From Solen grandis (lineage: Eukaryota; Mollusca; Bivalvia; Adapedonta; Solenidae), in NCBI GenBank assembly GCA_021229015.1, contig CM037788.1, positions 55,627,145-55,691,144 on the forward strand: 64,000 nt of DNA. The letters run 5' to 3'. A program made the position numbers and the translations under genes. The notes beneath the pieces were generated by a model. The model worked only from the letters and a program-made list of their open reading frames with translations. It was not told the DNA's origin and searched no databases. Shown one piece after another: positions 9,848 to 22,900 of this stretch; the stretch's first letter is position 1, and each line of letters begins with the position of its first letter.

Positions 9848-12574
9848 CTACATCCCATGCAATGTGAAGAAATTCTGCACTTGTCTCACTCTGTGCTTGA
9901 ACAGGGTGGTTACAGAAGATTTGATGAGCGGCCAGCACTTTCTACGCCACACATTGGCAGTCACATTTGGAAACACTTTGGTTACACATGCCCTTATGGC
10001 TGTCATTTTCTTCTGGTTTAAGTTTTCCTTTTTGAAGTTGTGCAGCTCACCCAGGGAGAACAATCGGAATATAAGATCACGAGCCAAGATCGCAGGTGTC
10101 TCCTTTCTGCAGGTTTGGACCACCCAGTCATTCACCTCCCCGTTCTTATCCACTGCATTGTCAAACATTTCATTCACCAAGTCCTGTTTCTGAATCAGAG
10201 CCATGAGATAAGTGGAGGAGATCCATCCAGACAGGGAATATGGCTTCACTTCCCTCAAGTTTTCACTTAGCTCATAAGTCTCACCAGGTGCTATCTCTCG
10301 TTTCTTGTAGATTTTCTTCCTCAGTTTCTTCTTCATTCTTTTTTCCAACATTTCTACTATGATGTTATCATTGAAATCTTCAGTAGGGGAACTATCAGTG
10401 TCACTTTCAGACTCAGTACCTGTTGGCTCCAGTGGATACTTCACAGCAGTAGGGGTGGGCCTGTTGACAGCAACAGATTGCTTCATTGGTTTATTCACAA
10501 GAACTGGCTCATTTAGGTCTGTGCAGGCTTTTTGATATGTCTCACTTGCGTACTGAATTGTCTGCACACTTGGGGTGGAAGTGTAGGATATCCTACCTAT
10601 ACCAACCTCCTTCCAGGAAGTAGAGTCATTCCTCATAAGAACAGCAACACTTGGTGTCTGTGATGTGGACTGGTTTACTTGGGAAGGATCACTGACTGAT
10701 GGAGCATTTACGCTTTCTTCTTGAGTTGCAGATGTAGTGTGGTCCTGACAGTACACGGGATAGGTTCTGATTTCTTCACTGGTACTTGAAGAGGCAGTCA
10801 CCTCTTTACTTGTAGAACTGACTGGACTGATGTCTCTTTTTTGTGATTTCAGACAGGGATGATAATCAGAATCTGAATGTATTTCTTTTTGTCTTTTCTG
10901 ACTAGTTTGCACATGATTTTGGATGATTAAATCACACAATAGAGGCAGATCTGGAGTACAGTCATCAATGGTGTCAAATGTCAAGTTTGGAGACCAAAGC
11001 ATAGAACTGCATTGTGGAATTGGACTGACAAGAGATGTTGGTTCACAAGTTGGTAAGTCAGGAGACCAGCATGGATCAAAGTTTGGAAGAGTATTGATAT
11101 GTGGTAAACAAGTCATTGACAAGTCCTCAAAGGATCCTGGAACTTGATGCTTCATCACACCGTCTTCAGAAACACTGTCAATTTTAATTGGAGAGATTCC
11201 TCCTGTGGAAGGTTTTGATTCTCCAGATTCTCCAGTACTGCTGCCTACTGATCCTGCTATGATGAGAACATTTTCTGATGCAGTCACATGGGAATCATCT
11301 TTTGGTATTGTGATTTCCAAAGGAATGTTAAATCCTTCCTCAGTAATGTGAGTGTTCTTGCTTGTTTTGAGATTACAGAAGTTTCAACATGTTCCATCTT
11401 ACACATTGTGTCTTCTTCCTGTGTTGTATCACTATCCATGAACTGTGTGATTACTGTATGCACAGCATCATAAACCTGCTTAGCCACATATTCCTTCTCT
11501 ATAAGTGTATTCAGTGATAGATTGCTGCTATTCATTGTTTTCTCCTCTGATAAACTGAATGTGAGTGTCTCATTTCTTTCAGACATGTCAGTTGTATTTA
11601 TTTCCAAGGTGGTGTACAATTCATTGTCAGTAGACACATTTCCAAAGTACTGTGTTGACTGTTCACAAGCCCTGTGGACTGGAGTGTCATCCTCTGGTTT
11701 GATTTCACTGATGTCAAGTAAAGACAAAGTAGCAGGAGTGTCTTCATCAGTCCATACCTCAGTCTCTTTCAGTTCCTCAGAAGCCATCTGCCTTTTCACT
11801 AATGAGTTGTTTTCCAGATGTTCTTGTTCTAGGCTTCTGTTAGTCAGGTCCATCTGGCTTCCTTTGGAACTACCAGTTTCCTCTGTTCCACTGGTTAATG
11901 CAGATTCAGGTGGACTGAAGAACTGACTGTACTTATTTGGATCCAGAGACTTTTTTTTTTTTTTGGGCTTGGGAGAAGTTTAACTTGAGGAGCTTTTGGT
12001 TCTTGGTATGTTGGCTGGTGGGGGCATCTCCGTGGTGGTAATTGGTGATGAAGATAATACTAGACATTGATTTGTTGCATCGTTCTCCATTACCTTTTGA
12101 CATTGTGCACTTTTCACTGAAACTGTTAGATTTTCACAAGATGCTTTAGTCTCATCACTGTCACCAGTGTTCTTCAGTGTTGTCTCTATCATCTTCTTAT
12201 ACGCATCAGCTAGTTCTCTTACTGACTTCTTTGTGCTTAGGATGTCCTTTGATTGGTGTGACTCATTTTCTGGAGAAGACCTTGATTCTGAATGGCCCTT
12301 CCCGCCACTTTTTGCATTCCAGTATGACTGCAGTTTCTTAAAGTGGTGTTTGCTTTCTTCATGTTGAGATTCCATGTCTTCATTGCTGACTTTTGGGATG
12401 AAGTCTGAACCAACATGACGACTGCCTGAGAGAGTTGTCTGCTCATGGAAAAGTGTTGTGGCCAGATCATCTGTTGAGTCACTTATATGAACCTCTGGGA
12501 TGTAGATTGTAGTCTTTGACTTTCTTGTGCTGATGCGGGTTGACCTCCTCTGAAACCGGCTACTGTCAGTCATC
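9848..12574 (-). CDS. BEN-domain-like protein, large 3' exon with two apparent frameshifts
   Basis: About 900 codons are open in three consecutive segments on the minus strand: 12573-11980, 11853-11284 and 11320-9848. The long N-terminal part is Ser/Thr/Glu-rich and looks disordered. The last about 120 residues form a compact domain containing ARDLIFRLFSLGEL, then MTAIRACVTKVFP and a final basic helix. That pattern matches the BEN domain, a DNA/protein-binding module of chromatin and transcription factors, so a nuclear role is likely but inferred. The start ATG (12571-12573) lies one base after a good 3' splice site (TTTCCAACAG|G), so an upstream, probably untranslated, exon exists outside what I can identify. 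The frame changes near the A14 run at 11951-11964, next to a stop at 11980-11982, and again near 11375-11385 (TCAAAAC). Both look like small indels, either assembly errors or real damage. A BEN-like family member of unknown function is the safest call. Confidence 0.6.
11951..11964 (-). other. A14 homopolymer at a frame break
   Basis: Fourteen A residues (minus strand) encode a lysine run inside the BEN-like gene. The reading frame shows a stop just upstream at 11980-11982, while an alternative frame through the same codons reads more naturally. A miscounted homopolymer plus a compensating error nearby could explain the break. Confidence 0.6.
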
Positions 12575-14640
12575 CTGTTGGAAACAGAATTTTTGTTAAA
12601 GCTTCAGAACATGGGAGAGTAGATCCACTGTATTTTGGGATACAACTGTTACTCCTAATAATTTTGTGCCCAATAAAAAGGAAATGAAAGGGTGCTTCAT
12701 TGCACAAGTTTGTGTCCAACTAAATGAGAAGGCGCTACTATGGATATACTATATTTCACATAAACAAAACAAAAAGACAAACATTATTTTATCAAAATTA
12801 GTATTTAGATTGATCAAACAGTTTCTCAGTAGAGGGCAATAATCTGTATAAAACACTGCTAAAATAAACTGAAATTAGATCTAAATATAAATTTATGCTT
12901 TAAGTGGTATGGCAAAGCTACATTATTCCAGGACTGGATGATTTCGGTGTGGTATTACACCATTGTTAGGGATAATGGTAATTTTAATCATTGATTGGAC
13001 ATCACTGCAATTATATTTAACTCTTGCGTCAACAACATTTACATGTATACAGATACATCTATTACAAATCACTTTAAACCAATTAAAATCATACAAAATT
13101 GCATAGGTATATTTCCTGTAATATGAACATTTGTTTTGATGCAGTGTATAATGTGCAAGTCATGAAATCTTTTGTATATAAGTTTCAGTTCAGTTTTTCT
13201 ACTACTGGCATTGGGGCTCAATAGCTCACAACCATTAAAAATCAGACCAGTTGGTTGATCACTGAAAATTCCCTATGACCGTTTTCCATATTAAAGTTTT
13301 CTGTTATACCATTTGATAGTATAGAAGTATAGTATAAGTTCACCAATTTTTGGACATGTTAACTATGATGGGCTTATAATTCCCAATTTAGGTTAGGGTA
13401 ATTGAGGTGTGAACTATCTGGTCAGATAACACTGGGTCTGAAGCAAGGGTATGTAATGGCTTTATACATTTAAACATTGTTCAACATTTTGATGCAAAGC
13501 ATCAAAGATGCCATGCATGTTTTTGAAGCACGACTTCATATAATTTCAGAATATTTGCATGTATCATTTACAAATTTCCTCTAGGCTATGATACATGTCA
13601 TTTTGACCTTAGCTTAGCATCTTGACCTTTCGATTTTGATCCTTAGCTGTAGGTCATTTCAGAGATTTCTTAAATGTGTTCCTTGTAAATCAAGAGTGTC
13701 TTTGGCCTAATTCCCATGATTTTTTTTTCCAAACACTTTTTTATCTATTGAATCTGAAAAAATATCATTAAATTATCAAGGATATGGCTGATGAAGAAAT
13801 ATAGAACACAAAAGTACAGAAAGATTATAGTAGACTTTATAATGATGATGATTTGAGATGTCATTAATTAACTAATCTATACTAGAACTGCAGATTTGAC
13901 ATGTCCGACACGGCCATGTGTTAGTGTTTGTCTTTTCTAATTTATGCTGTAATGTGTATAACTGCGGTTTCATTGATTATTCAAGTTGAAATATTTTAAG
14001 GTCACAAAACATTTGCATTTGAAACTGGTTGCTTGCTAAGTCCGCTGCTTACTCGTAGCCTAGGAACATTAAATTTCTTATGACACTTGCATATTATGAA
14101 GTCTTTTTTTTAAAAAAGTAATTGATTCATAAAGTGTTTTTGTAGAGCTTCATGTGTTGTGTAGAGCTTCATGCAAGGATTATCACAGGCGAATTATATC
14201 AAATTTGGTTAAGTGGTTTCAGGAACTGCTTCTCCCCTCCCCAAATGTACTGTGATTTTTAGAGATTGTTGAAACAAGACATGGTTCCCCGCTGAGACAA
14301 ATTTCTGGATCGATGCATGAAGTTTGCAAAATGCCTTAGCATGTCATAATTTAATGCATATGAATTTTAAAATGCTCATCCCTAATTATGACAGCAATAA
14401 TTTTGTAAAATATTTTGCACAATGGAGTTTCTCTGATAAAACGTAACACTGAAGAAACAATTAAAGTAATGGTGAATGTAGAATTGTATCATAATCTGTG
14501 AAGCATTTCATTCTCAAAATATACTACCACTGCAATTGGTGAAATATACATAATTTTAATGAAGCTTTGTCTTTCATTGAACGCAGGTTTTTTTTTTTAA
14601 ATATTTGGTGCAAAAAGAAGGGTTGATGTTCCTAAAGTTT
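12575..14640. other. Unassigned sequence upstream of the BEN-like exon
   Basis: Probably intron and decayed repeats. Near 12930-12970 is a scrap resembling the SINE body (TTCCAGGACTGG). No exon with convincing splice sites was found. Confidence 0.4.
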
Positions 14641-14934
14641 CCTATTTATAGACGAAACTCTATTCAATCATAATACAAATGAATACAAATGAATACAAAG
14701 TATATGCTTCAACTTTTTTCTAGAAGTATAGGAATAAGAAAATTGTAATGAAACTCATTCAGCAGTGTCTTTCTTCATCAACATTAGGGTAAAAGTAGAC
14801 AGCTACACCGAAAAAGATTTTCATAGTTTATGTGAGGCTGATAAAAGCTGCCTTACTGCAATATCTCACATCGCATCCACATTACCCAGGCACCAGGCCA
14901 TTCATTTATGGAACTTCATTTTTGCAATTATGAT

Positions 14935-15430
14935 GGATGTACCATTTGGCTCCATTAAAATTATATATAAGGAAACTAGGGGTCTCATTATTTTTCAAAG
15001 TTCAATTTCATTTTAGCAATTGTATTAAGGAGGCATCCATTTGTGCCAAAAGAAATTCTGAAATTTTCTATACAGAGAATATAAGCAAACTAGCCAACAA
15101 CAGGGGCCTTATGTTACAATTTTATATTGGCAGTTATGGAAGGGGCTATGAGTAATGTGTAAATACTGACCACTTGTTTTGGAGGACAAAAACCTAACAA
15201 AAATTTAAAATTATGTTGGTTGCCATGCTTTACAGTGTTTACATGGATCAAGCAGCCATCCAACCAAAGATTATTCCAAAAGTTTCATCAAATCCAACAA
15301 GTGGTTTCTGGAGAGATTTGTTAATTTTGGGGCTATATAACTTTAATTTTATCATCCCCTTTCTACTACTTTCTACTACAAAGATACATTTATATTTAAG
15401 TTTCATTATAAAAGCTGAAACCGAATAGAA
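14935..15430 (+). repeat. Module repeat fragment, same family as 40117-42367
   Basis: It shares units such as TATATAAGGAAACTAGG, TTTCATTTTAGCAATT and TTGTGCCAAAAGAAATT with the repeat hosting the mariner at 40 kb. The hairpin ends are not clear, so this is a fragment. Confidence 0.6.
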
Positions 15431-15696
15431 ATGTTTATTTTATAATTAACATGTTTAATAAAAGTAAATGTGCTAGCAAGTGTTGCACATAATTAGGAGA
15501 TATCTAAAAGAGTAACAACTACAACTCCAATCACTTGTAATTGCCTATTAATATGAACATGACTGTTAGTTCAACGACTAGTTATATACAAAAACTCCAC
15601 ATTATATGCTTGTAAGTTTTGATAGTTGCGAATTGATATTTTTATTTTCCTTGGTACATTGTAGTAATGAAGTCATTTTTTGGGGGTCTATTTAAA

Positions 15697-16613
15697 ACAA
15701 GAGGTCAGGACAGCACGCTCGACTATTCAAAATGCTTGTTGGTAAATCAAATGAATCTATTTCAATTCTTGCCCTTCACATACCCTGTACATAATAATGG
15801 TCAAAAATGATAAACCTTGATAGTCTGATACCCCTTAATATTTTTATGAAGTATAAAATCAATCCCTTGCCTAGTTACTGAGACATAAGCACAATAACAT
15901 TGTTCATGCAAAACTCCAAGTTAGAGAAGGGCCATAATTTGCATAAAATTCAGTCCAAAAGTTATCCTCCATGGTCCTTGCCCCAGAAGACACTCCTTAA
16001 CTTTGCCCCTAATATAAGATATAAGCTGGATAGTAGCTTGAATGCAAAAATTTCTAAGTTAAAAAGGGGCCATAATTTGTAACATATTCCACCAAGAGTT
16101 ATCTACCATGAAATTATGATACCCTAAACATACTAAAGATGTTTCAAATCAATCCCAAGCCTGGATACTGAGATATAAGCATGACAATATCTTGCATGCA
16201 AAAATTTCTAAGTTAAAAAGGGGCCATAATTTGTAATTCCATCAAGAGTTATCTACCTTGGTTGTCTGATGCCCCTAAACATATTCATAAACTTTCAAGT
16301 CAATACCATGAATAGTTATTGAGATACAAACTGGATAGTAGCTTACACACAAAACCTTTCTATCGCATGCAAAACTTTTTTTTTAGTAAAAAAGGGGGCC
16401 ATAATTCATATTAAATTCAGTCAAGAGTTATCTACCTTGGTTGCCTGATGCCCCTGAACATATTAATAAATTTTCAAGTCAATTTCATAAACGGTTATTG
16501 AGATAAAAGGTTGATAGTAACTTGCATGCAAATCTTTAACCAAAAGCTGCAATGCCAATGCCACGCCAGGGTGACTACAATAGCTCATATTCTTCGAATA
16601 GTCGAGCTAAAAA
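15697..16613 (+). repeat. Module repeat with CGACTATTC / GAATAGTCG inverted ends (copy 1)
   Basis: It begins AACAAGAGGTCAGGACAGC then GCTCGACTATTC, and ends TTCGAATAGTCGAGCTAAAAA, so the two ends are short inverted repeats. Inside are about five imperfect modules of roughly 150-170 bp marked by CTAAGTTAAAAAGGGGCCAT and GAGTTATCTACCTTGG. A second copy lies at 43189-44597 in the same orientation. Confidence 0.8.
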
Positions 16614-18360
16614 TCTTAGGCTTTATTTGAACTTGTATATTTTTAAACATTGCCTATGTGCATATTTTGTTTTGTATTATATATGCTTGCTTTTTATTTA
16701 AAAACAAGTATCTTATAAATACATACTGTGAGAAAGAAGAGGGCAAAGTGTTGTTGAAATGGGGTTGCCATTGCCATGGTCAATGGGAACATATAAATCT
16801 AGCATTGGTTGCAATGATGTAATGTCCAAGGACACCCATGAAATTTTGTATAAGTAGACAACACCTCTCGTGAATATCATAGCAGACAAAAAAAACCCTC
16901 GTTTTTAGTTAGATATTACCTTCTTCTATCAAAAGAACATGGGGATAATAGTTAACAAAATAGTATCATGTATAAGTCATGTAGGCCACTACACATCACT
17001 GAGTCTGTGAGATTTTTTACATAAGGCCCATAACTCCTTGACGTAATTGGCTATTAGCTGAGGTTATGGTCATAAACATAAACTTTGGAGATAAATGCTT
17101 AAGAAATGCTAGTGTAACATTGTGAATTTTTATATCAAAGGGCCATAACTCTTGACCTAATAGGCCAGTATCAGCCATTATGGAACATAAGTTCAGAAAT
17201 GAAGAATTTTACATTTAATATAAAGGTCCTTTGCATAGACAGGTTAGGTTATATGGTCAAGACAGAGAAAAAAAAAGAAATAGAGGGGGACAGTATGCTT
17301 ATAGGCCGTCCTTTAAAACATTGTTTAAATCTTTTCTTGTTACTTTTCTATTGGCTGTGGTAAAATGACAACTTCTATTGGCTTACAGTATTTCTTATGT
17401 TTAATACATTATATATGTGTAGTTAGATACATGATGTCTGTTAATATTATTGCAAAAATGCATTGATGTGCTTCATACTGATGGACTAACAAATATAGGT
17501 TATATAATTATGTCATTATCTATCCAAGTAAAGCAAATTGATTTGTAAAGGTAAAAATACACATCATATTTCATTACATTTTAGACATTTTTGTGTGTGT
17601 CCCGGGGAGCATGCCCCAATCAACCCTGGGTCCAGACACACCCCTGATATACATAATCTATAAGTACAAATTGTGCATAATCTATAAGTACAAATAATGC
17701 AAATCTTTGAGTCTTTAAGATTACATTAAGACATATTAAGTTCCACTTCCATGACCTTTTCTCAAGTTCAGCGTAATGTCATGGGCTGAAACCTAATTTA
17801 TATATTTAATATGGCACTAGAACATTGCTATCTCAGATTTGCGTATTAAAATGTAAAATGAAATCTCCATGATAATGAACTTCAATGCACAAAGAAAACA
17901 CATTCTGTTCCATAATCCAGTTCCACAACAGCATCATTACTGACAAGTGGATTCCTAGGTGGGAGATGGGTGTTAATGTGAAAAGGAAAAATATTTGAAA
18001 ATATTCAGACTACACAGATGCCATATTCTAATTGGATATTGCAATAGTGACTGTGAATTTGGATTAAGTTTAAAATATCACGATATCATTCTAATAACCA
18101 TACCACTGAAATTATGGAACTTTTTTGACAGCCCTCAATGCTCTATGCAATAATTCGTAACATTCCACTCAATTTCAACATCAATTTGTAGATTGTATTG
18201 AAAAAAAGGTATATAGTATCCATTCGCTCAAAATTTACTAATTCCCATGCCCAGATTCCCTGTTCACTGGCCTGGGGGGAGGGGGTGTGAGTGATTGTGC
18301 TCAGTAATGAAAAGCCCCTAAATGTAATAAAGTAATCAGGCCACACAATGCCCCTCTCTC
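16614..18360. other. Decayed repeats and unassigned sequence
   Basis: Around 17020-17230 there are two worn modules with GGGCCATAACTC and GGCCATAACTCTTGACCTAA, akin to the repeat at 47031. The rest shows nothing recognisable. Confidence 0.4.
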
Positions 18361-18363
18361 TCC

Positions 18364-19495
18364 TTCAATGTGGGATTTACGGTATCTGGACAATTCCCCG
18401 CTAATTTTGACAAGATGGACATTTACCCTCCCGTGATTTTAATAAGTCGGACACTTCCCTCCCGTTTTTCTACCGAATTCCCCCTTCCCTTTGCCAACAC
18501 CTAATGTGTGATTAATATTCCCTTTGATTAAATCTTATTTGTGGCTATTATTGTAATTAACGGTCGTAGTTATGATTTAACATTGTTTGGACGCCAACTG
18601 TCAGTAGTGTAATTTACTAAAGTAGAAATTAGGCACTACAGTTTGACCCACTTTTTTCAGCATTTGTAGTCCAAATTCCATAACAGGTCATGTGAAAAAC
18701 AAAGATACTCCCAATACTGATTTCAAAGAAATGCCGCTGTTGCCTACATAGGAAAGTGAGACCATTTTTATATTTCTGCAAAGAGCACTGGTACAGTACA
18801 GGAACTTACAGTCCCAAAAAAGTGTGGCATCAAGAGATATATTGGCATTCTTTGATGTCCCACTAACACACATTTGTCAATGAAATTCATGAAATGATTT
18901 TTTGTGATGATCACTTTAAGACAGCATATGATTGAACTTTTTTTAATATAACAATGAGGAGTCTTTACTTGATCCTTATTATTTATTAAAGCAAGGACTC
19001 ATATGTTTAAAAATAATGACTCCCCAAGCTAAATCATTTAGTCCCAGGATAAAACAAGATAGTCCCACACACCTTGATTAAATTGTGCAGACAAATCATG
19101 ATAATTCAATGTATCAAATTTGCATGCTTCCAATTTTATACGTCTCTGATGCAGGACGCACACACATCACTGCTTTGTAATGCCATAGTTCATTAATTAC
19201 CTTTAATAATTATATAATGATTATTATAAACTTTTTAAACAGTTTTATGATAAATAACACATAGCCGATCACGTGGTTTTATTTCTGTTACAACTTCAAA
19301 AAGCTTTATGGCATTTAGAGTTTTTTGTTTGTTTTATTATATATTAGCATGCGAAGGCGTAGTTATATTGATATTGCATTGACGTTAAGTGGTAAGAGAA
19401 TCGACGCATATTGGAAGGGGAAACAAGCGGGAGGGACAATGTCCGTCTTGGGAGGGGAATTGTCTGTGATTCTGGATTTACATGAGAGGACTTAC
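18364..19495. mobile_element. Candidate non-autonomous element with MULE-like repetitive inverted ends
   Basis: The left end (18385-18455) contains GGACAATTCCCC, GATGGACATTTACCCTCCC and GTCGGACACTTCCCTCCC. The right end (19415-19470), reverse-complemented, contains CAGACAATTCCCCTCCC and GACGGACATTGTCCCTCCC. These are imperfect inverted repeats about 1.1 kb apart, built from short GGACA...CCCTCCC units, the same grammar as the ends of the MULE at 24.6-28.2 kb. No transposase is seen between them. Confidence 0.5.
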
Positions 19496-21520
19496 ATGTA
19501 GAGGGCCATGATGACTGATTACATGCCTTACCCAAGCTTGAACTTGACCGAAATATCATCAACACATTTCTAACATGTTTGACAAAGATTTGACTTAAAA
19601 TGTGAATCCCTGTGAAGACCTTGTGACCCACTTTTTGACTCCAAACACATGACTGAACTTTATAGTCTAGATCTAGATCATGCTATAACTCTGTGCTATT
19701 GAATATTCGTATTTTCTTTTAAATGCAAAATAATTATATAAAAATAAATTGTGCTGAAATAATCTTTACATTTACTGTTACTACAAGAAAAGATTAAAAC
19801 AAAAAGTTTTAACGGACAGCAAACTGTCCCCCTCTCTTTCTCTTTTCTACTGTTTTCACCTTATAATCAAACCTGTCTATGCACAGGCCTGACATTTAGT
19901 CAAAAATAAATAAATGAATTTGACCTCTGTATATCATGTATATTTTTATCTTGAACGTTTTCCCTTTTTTCTAAATATCAGGGTCCTGCAGGGTCTATGA
20001 TTTAAATAACAAAGAATCAAATACAATGCAAAATAATAAATGTATAAAAATCAAAGCGCTGAAGGCACTGAAATTGTGTGTGTCTCAAGTGGAAAAGCTG
20101 CAGATATGCAGTGTAGCGTTTTTTCCAAATATCAAACTTATATAAAAATGATAAACGATTGTTCATTGTAGGCTATAGAAGTAGGGAGAGTAAGAGTGGT
20201 GATGTGCCAATTGTCTGACAAAACAAATGGTGCTTTCATCTTTTAATTCTTATAATAACCATGTTAACGCAACGTTTAAGCAGGGTAATTGGCATTGGCA
20301 ATGACTTTGAAAAATGCGACATTACTGCTCACTTAGACATCAGCACTTTTTACTACCGAGGGACGGCACAGTTTCTATTTATAGATGAAAACAGGTTCCT
20401 TAGTATTCTGATAGCAGATATATACAGGTATTAGCCATTCCATAGAGCAACAAATAATCCCTGGAGGTATCTCGATGTATCTGACACCACTTGATCTGAT
20501 TATTAGTAAGTAATTCTATTATTCTATATGGACTATTGTACAATTTCAGGCAGCAGGAGCCACCTTTGCAATGAAAGAAACTATACTCCTGCACATGGTT
20601 AAGTGAAAGTTATGCACCATCACATGGAAAATTGTTCTTTTATGCTACAAACAATTATTGTACAACTATGTATTTTTTATTCAAAATTGAGTTTTCAACG
20701 CTCCGGCTGAATCTCAGCAACCTGTGTTGTAGAATTCTTTTCAATCCTTCAATCATTCATAAAAAAGGTTATTCAGTTTTAAAGGTAGAGAATTAGATCC
20801 TCAGAATGTAGGTACTATAGTTGTGAGTGACTACATTTAAAACATAGGTCTACTATCAAGCAACTTCCGAAAACAATTGATAACTGGAATAAAATTCTTG
20901 ACTCCTTGCAGGAAAAAAATACTGATCAGGCACTCCACCACCATAAGCCTATGGAGCAAATAAGGTTATTTATAGAACTGAATCTCGAAAGCACTACATA
21001 GGTCGACAGTTCACTAAATTACTGCATTAACTGCACCAAACGTCTTTCATATTTCGGTTGGCATTGCATATTTATAAACTTTAAATATAACTTATCCCAC
21101 ACATTATGTAATAATTAATTAAAAGCACAATACAGAAGATGTGAAATTAATTAAAACTAATTTGCACATGCGTCAACATAAGTGAAAACCCATTTTAATT
21201 GGACATACTTAAATATATTTACAGTACTTAATAACATTAATATATATACAGTACTGAATACCGTCCAGAAAAATGAGCCAAGATCATGTTGCCTAGAGTT
21301 GAACTAGTGAACTACTTTGAACCCAAAACATAGTCTGAGGAAGATTGGATAAAAAAAAAAGAAGATAAAAAAAAGAATAAAACCCAGTTGTTGTTTATGT
21401 TTTTAAATGGAGCACACACTTGCATTGTGCCAAAGAAAAAAAAAATCTGTTCCTGCTTTATTCATTTAAATTGAAATGAGATTTAATATCAAAAAGTTCC
21501 CCAGCTGAATTCAAACTTGC
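19496..21520. other. Unassigned AT-rich sequence
   Basis: No supported gene, RNA or well-defined repeat. Confidence 0.45.
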
Positions 21521-21522
21521 AA

Positions 21523-22900
21523 TCTAGCTTTGTAGGAAGCACCAAATAAAACAAGTGTTACAAGCAGTATATTCGCGAATATACTTTTCTCAAAGTGAGG
21601 CAATCACTTAAGATGATGAAAAGACAGGGGCCTGAGATTATGGTTGCCTGGCCACTGGAGTCTCTTTCAAATGGCCGAACCTAAAAATGGTAATTTCATG
21701 AAAAAATCACTCTACTACTGAACTACAAATTGTAATTTTGATAAAAATTAATTCATTATAAAAACCATTATAATGGTATAAACTCATTAAATGGAAAAGA
21801 AACAGCAAACAGAGTATCTGATATTTGGAGCTTAATGTTCCATTTAACAAAATATTTCAGTAAAGTAAATACCTAAACAGAGTTAGAACCCTTAAAAGGC
21901 TTCAATATGAATAGCAGTATCAATATGAATCTTTTTCTTTCTCCGCATAACTCTTGCAAAAAATCAATGTACCAGAAAATCCCTGCTTTATGCCTTTTAG
22001 AAACTTGAGTTGTTTTTTTCAAGAGACCATGTTTAGAAAGGCAAAACTATTGCAAATATTGTCATCAAAATCCCTGCTTTGTGCATATCTACCCAGTATA
22101 GTAATGACATAGCCCAAATTTTGAAAAGATTAGGTCAAACATACAAGGAATGGCGTTCACAAGGCTGCAAGAGACAATTTCAAGGGGCACAAATGTTCTA
22201 AAAATCAATGAACCAGAAAATCGCCACTTCATGAACATCTACCCATTATAGTTATGCCACTGGCCAAGATTCATTCAGAATGTAGGAGGAGTTGCGTTCA
22301 CAAGGCTGCAATATCAATCAGCTACAGAGACTAAGTTTCAAGGGACACAAATCTTGTAAAAATCAAGAAAAATCACTTCATGCACATTTACCCATTATAG
22401 TAATGACATTGACCAAGTTTTGAAATGACTAGCTTTGTAGGAAGCACCAAATGAAACAAGTGTTAAAACAACATGATTGCCAGTGCTGCCACAATATATG
22501 CCGCCACAAAATATAAAGACCAAGAGGGTTATTGCTTTTAACTTTTCTGTAAGCATAAGCTCATAATGTAGTCTGTGAAGAGCAGTATATTCGCGAATAT
22601 ACTTTTCTCAAAGTGAGGCAATCACTCAAGTTTTGAAAAGATTCATTCAGAAATGTAGGAGTTGCGTTCACAAGGCTGCAATATCAATCAGCTACAGAGA
22701 CTAGGTTTCAAGGGACACTTATCTTGTAAAAATCAATTAACCGGAAAGTCGTCACTTTATGCACATACACGCATTAAAGTAATGACATTGACCAAGTTTT
22801 CAAAAAGAAAAACAAAGAAACAAAGGAGGAGTTGCGTGCACAAGAAATGGAGGTATGGACAGACGGAGATGACGACGCCTCTATACAACTGCCTTCGGCT
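21523..22900 (+). repeat. Complex repeat with a duplicated TTCGCGAA palindrome segment
   Basis: A segment of about 45 bp containing the perfect 18-bp palindrome GTATATTCGCGAATATAC and then TTTTCTCAAAGTGAGGC occurs at 21567-21612 and 22581-22627. GCTTTGTAGGAAGCACCAAAT also occurs twice (about 21528 and 22435). Between and after are worn modules with GTTGCGTTCACAAGGCTGC. The 3' side ends in a GACAGACGGAGATGACGACG tract followed by GCCTTCGGCTGATCTCATTTTT. Confidence 0.7.
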
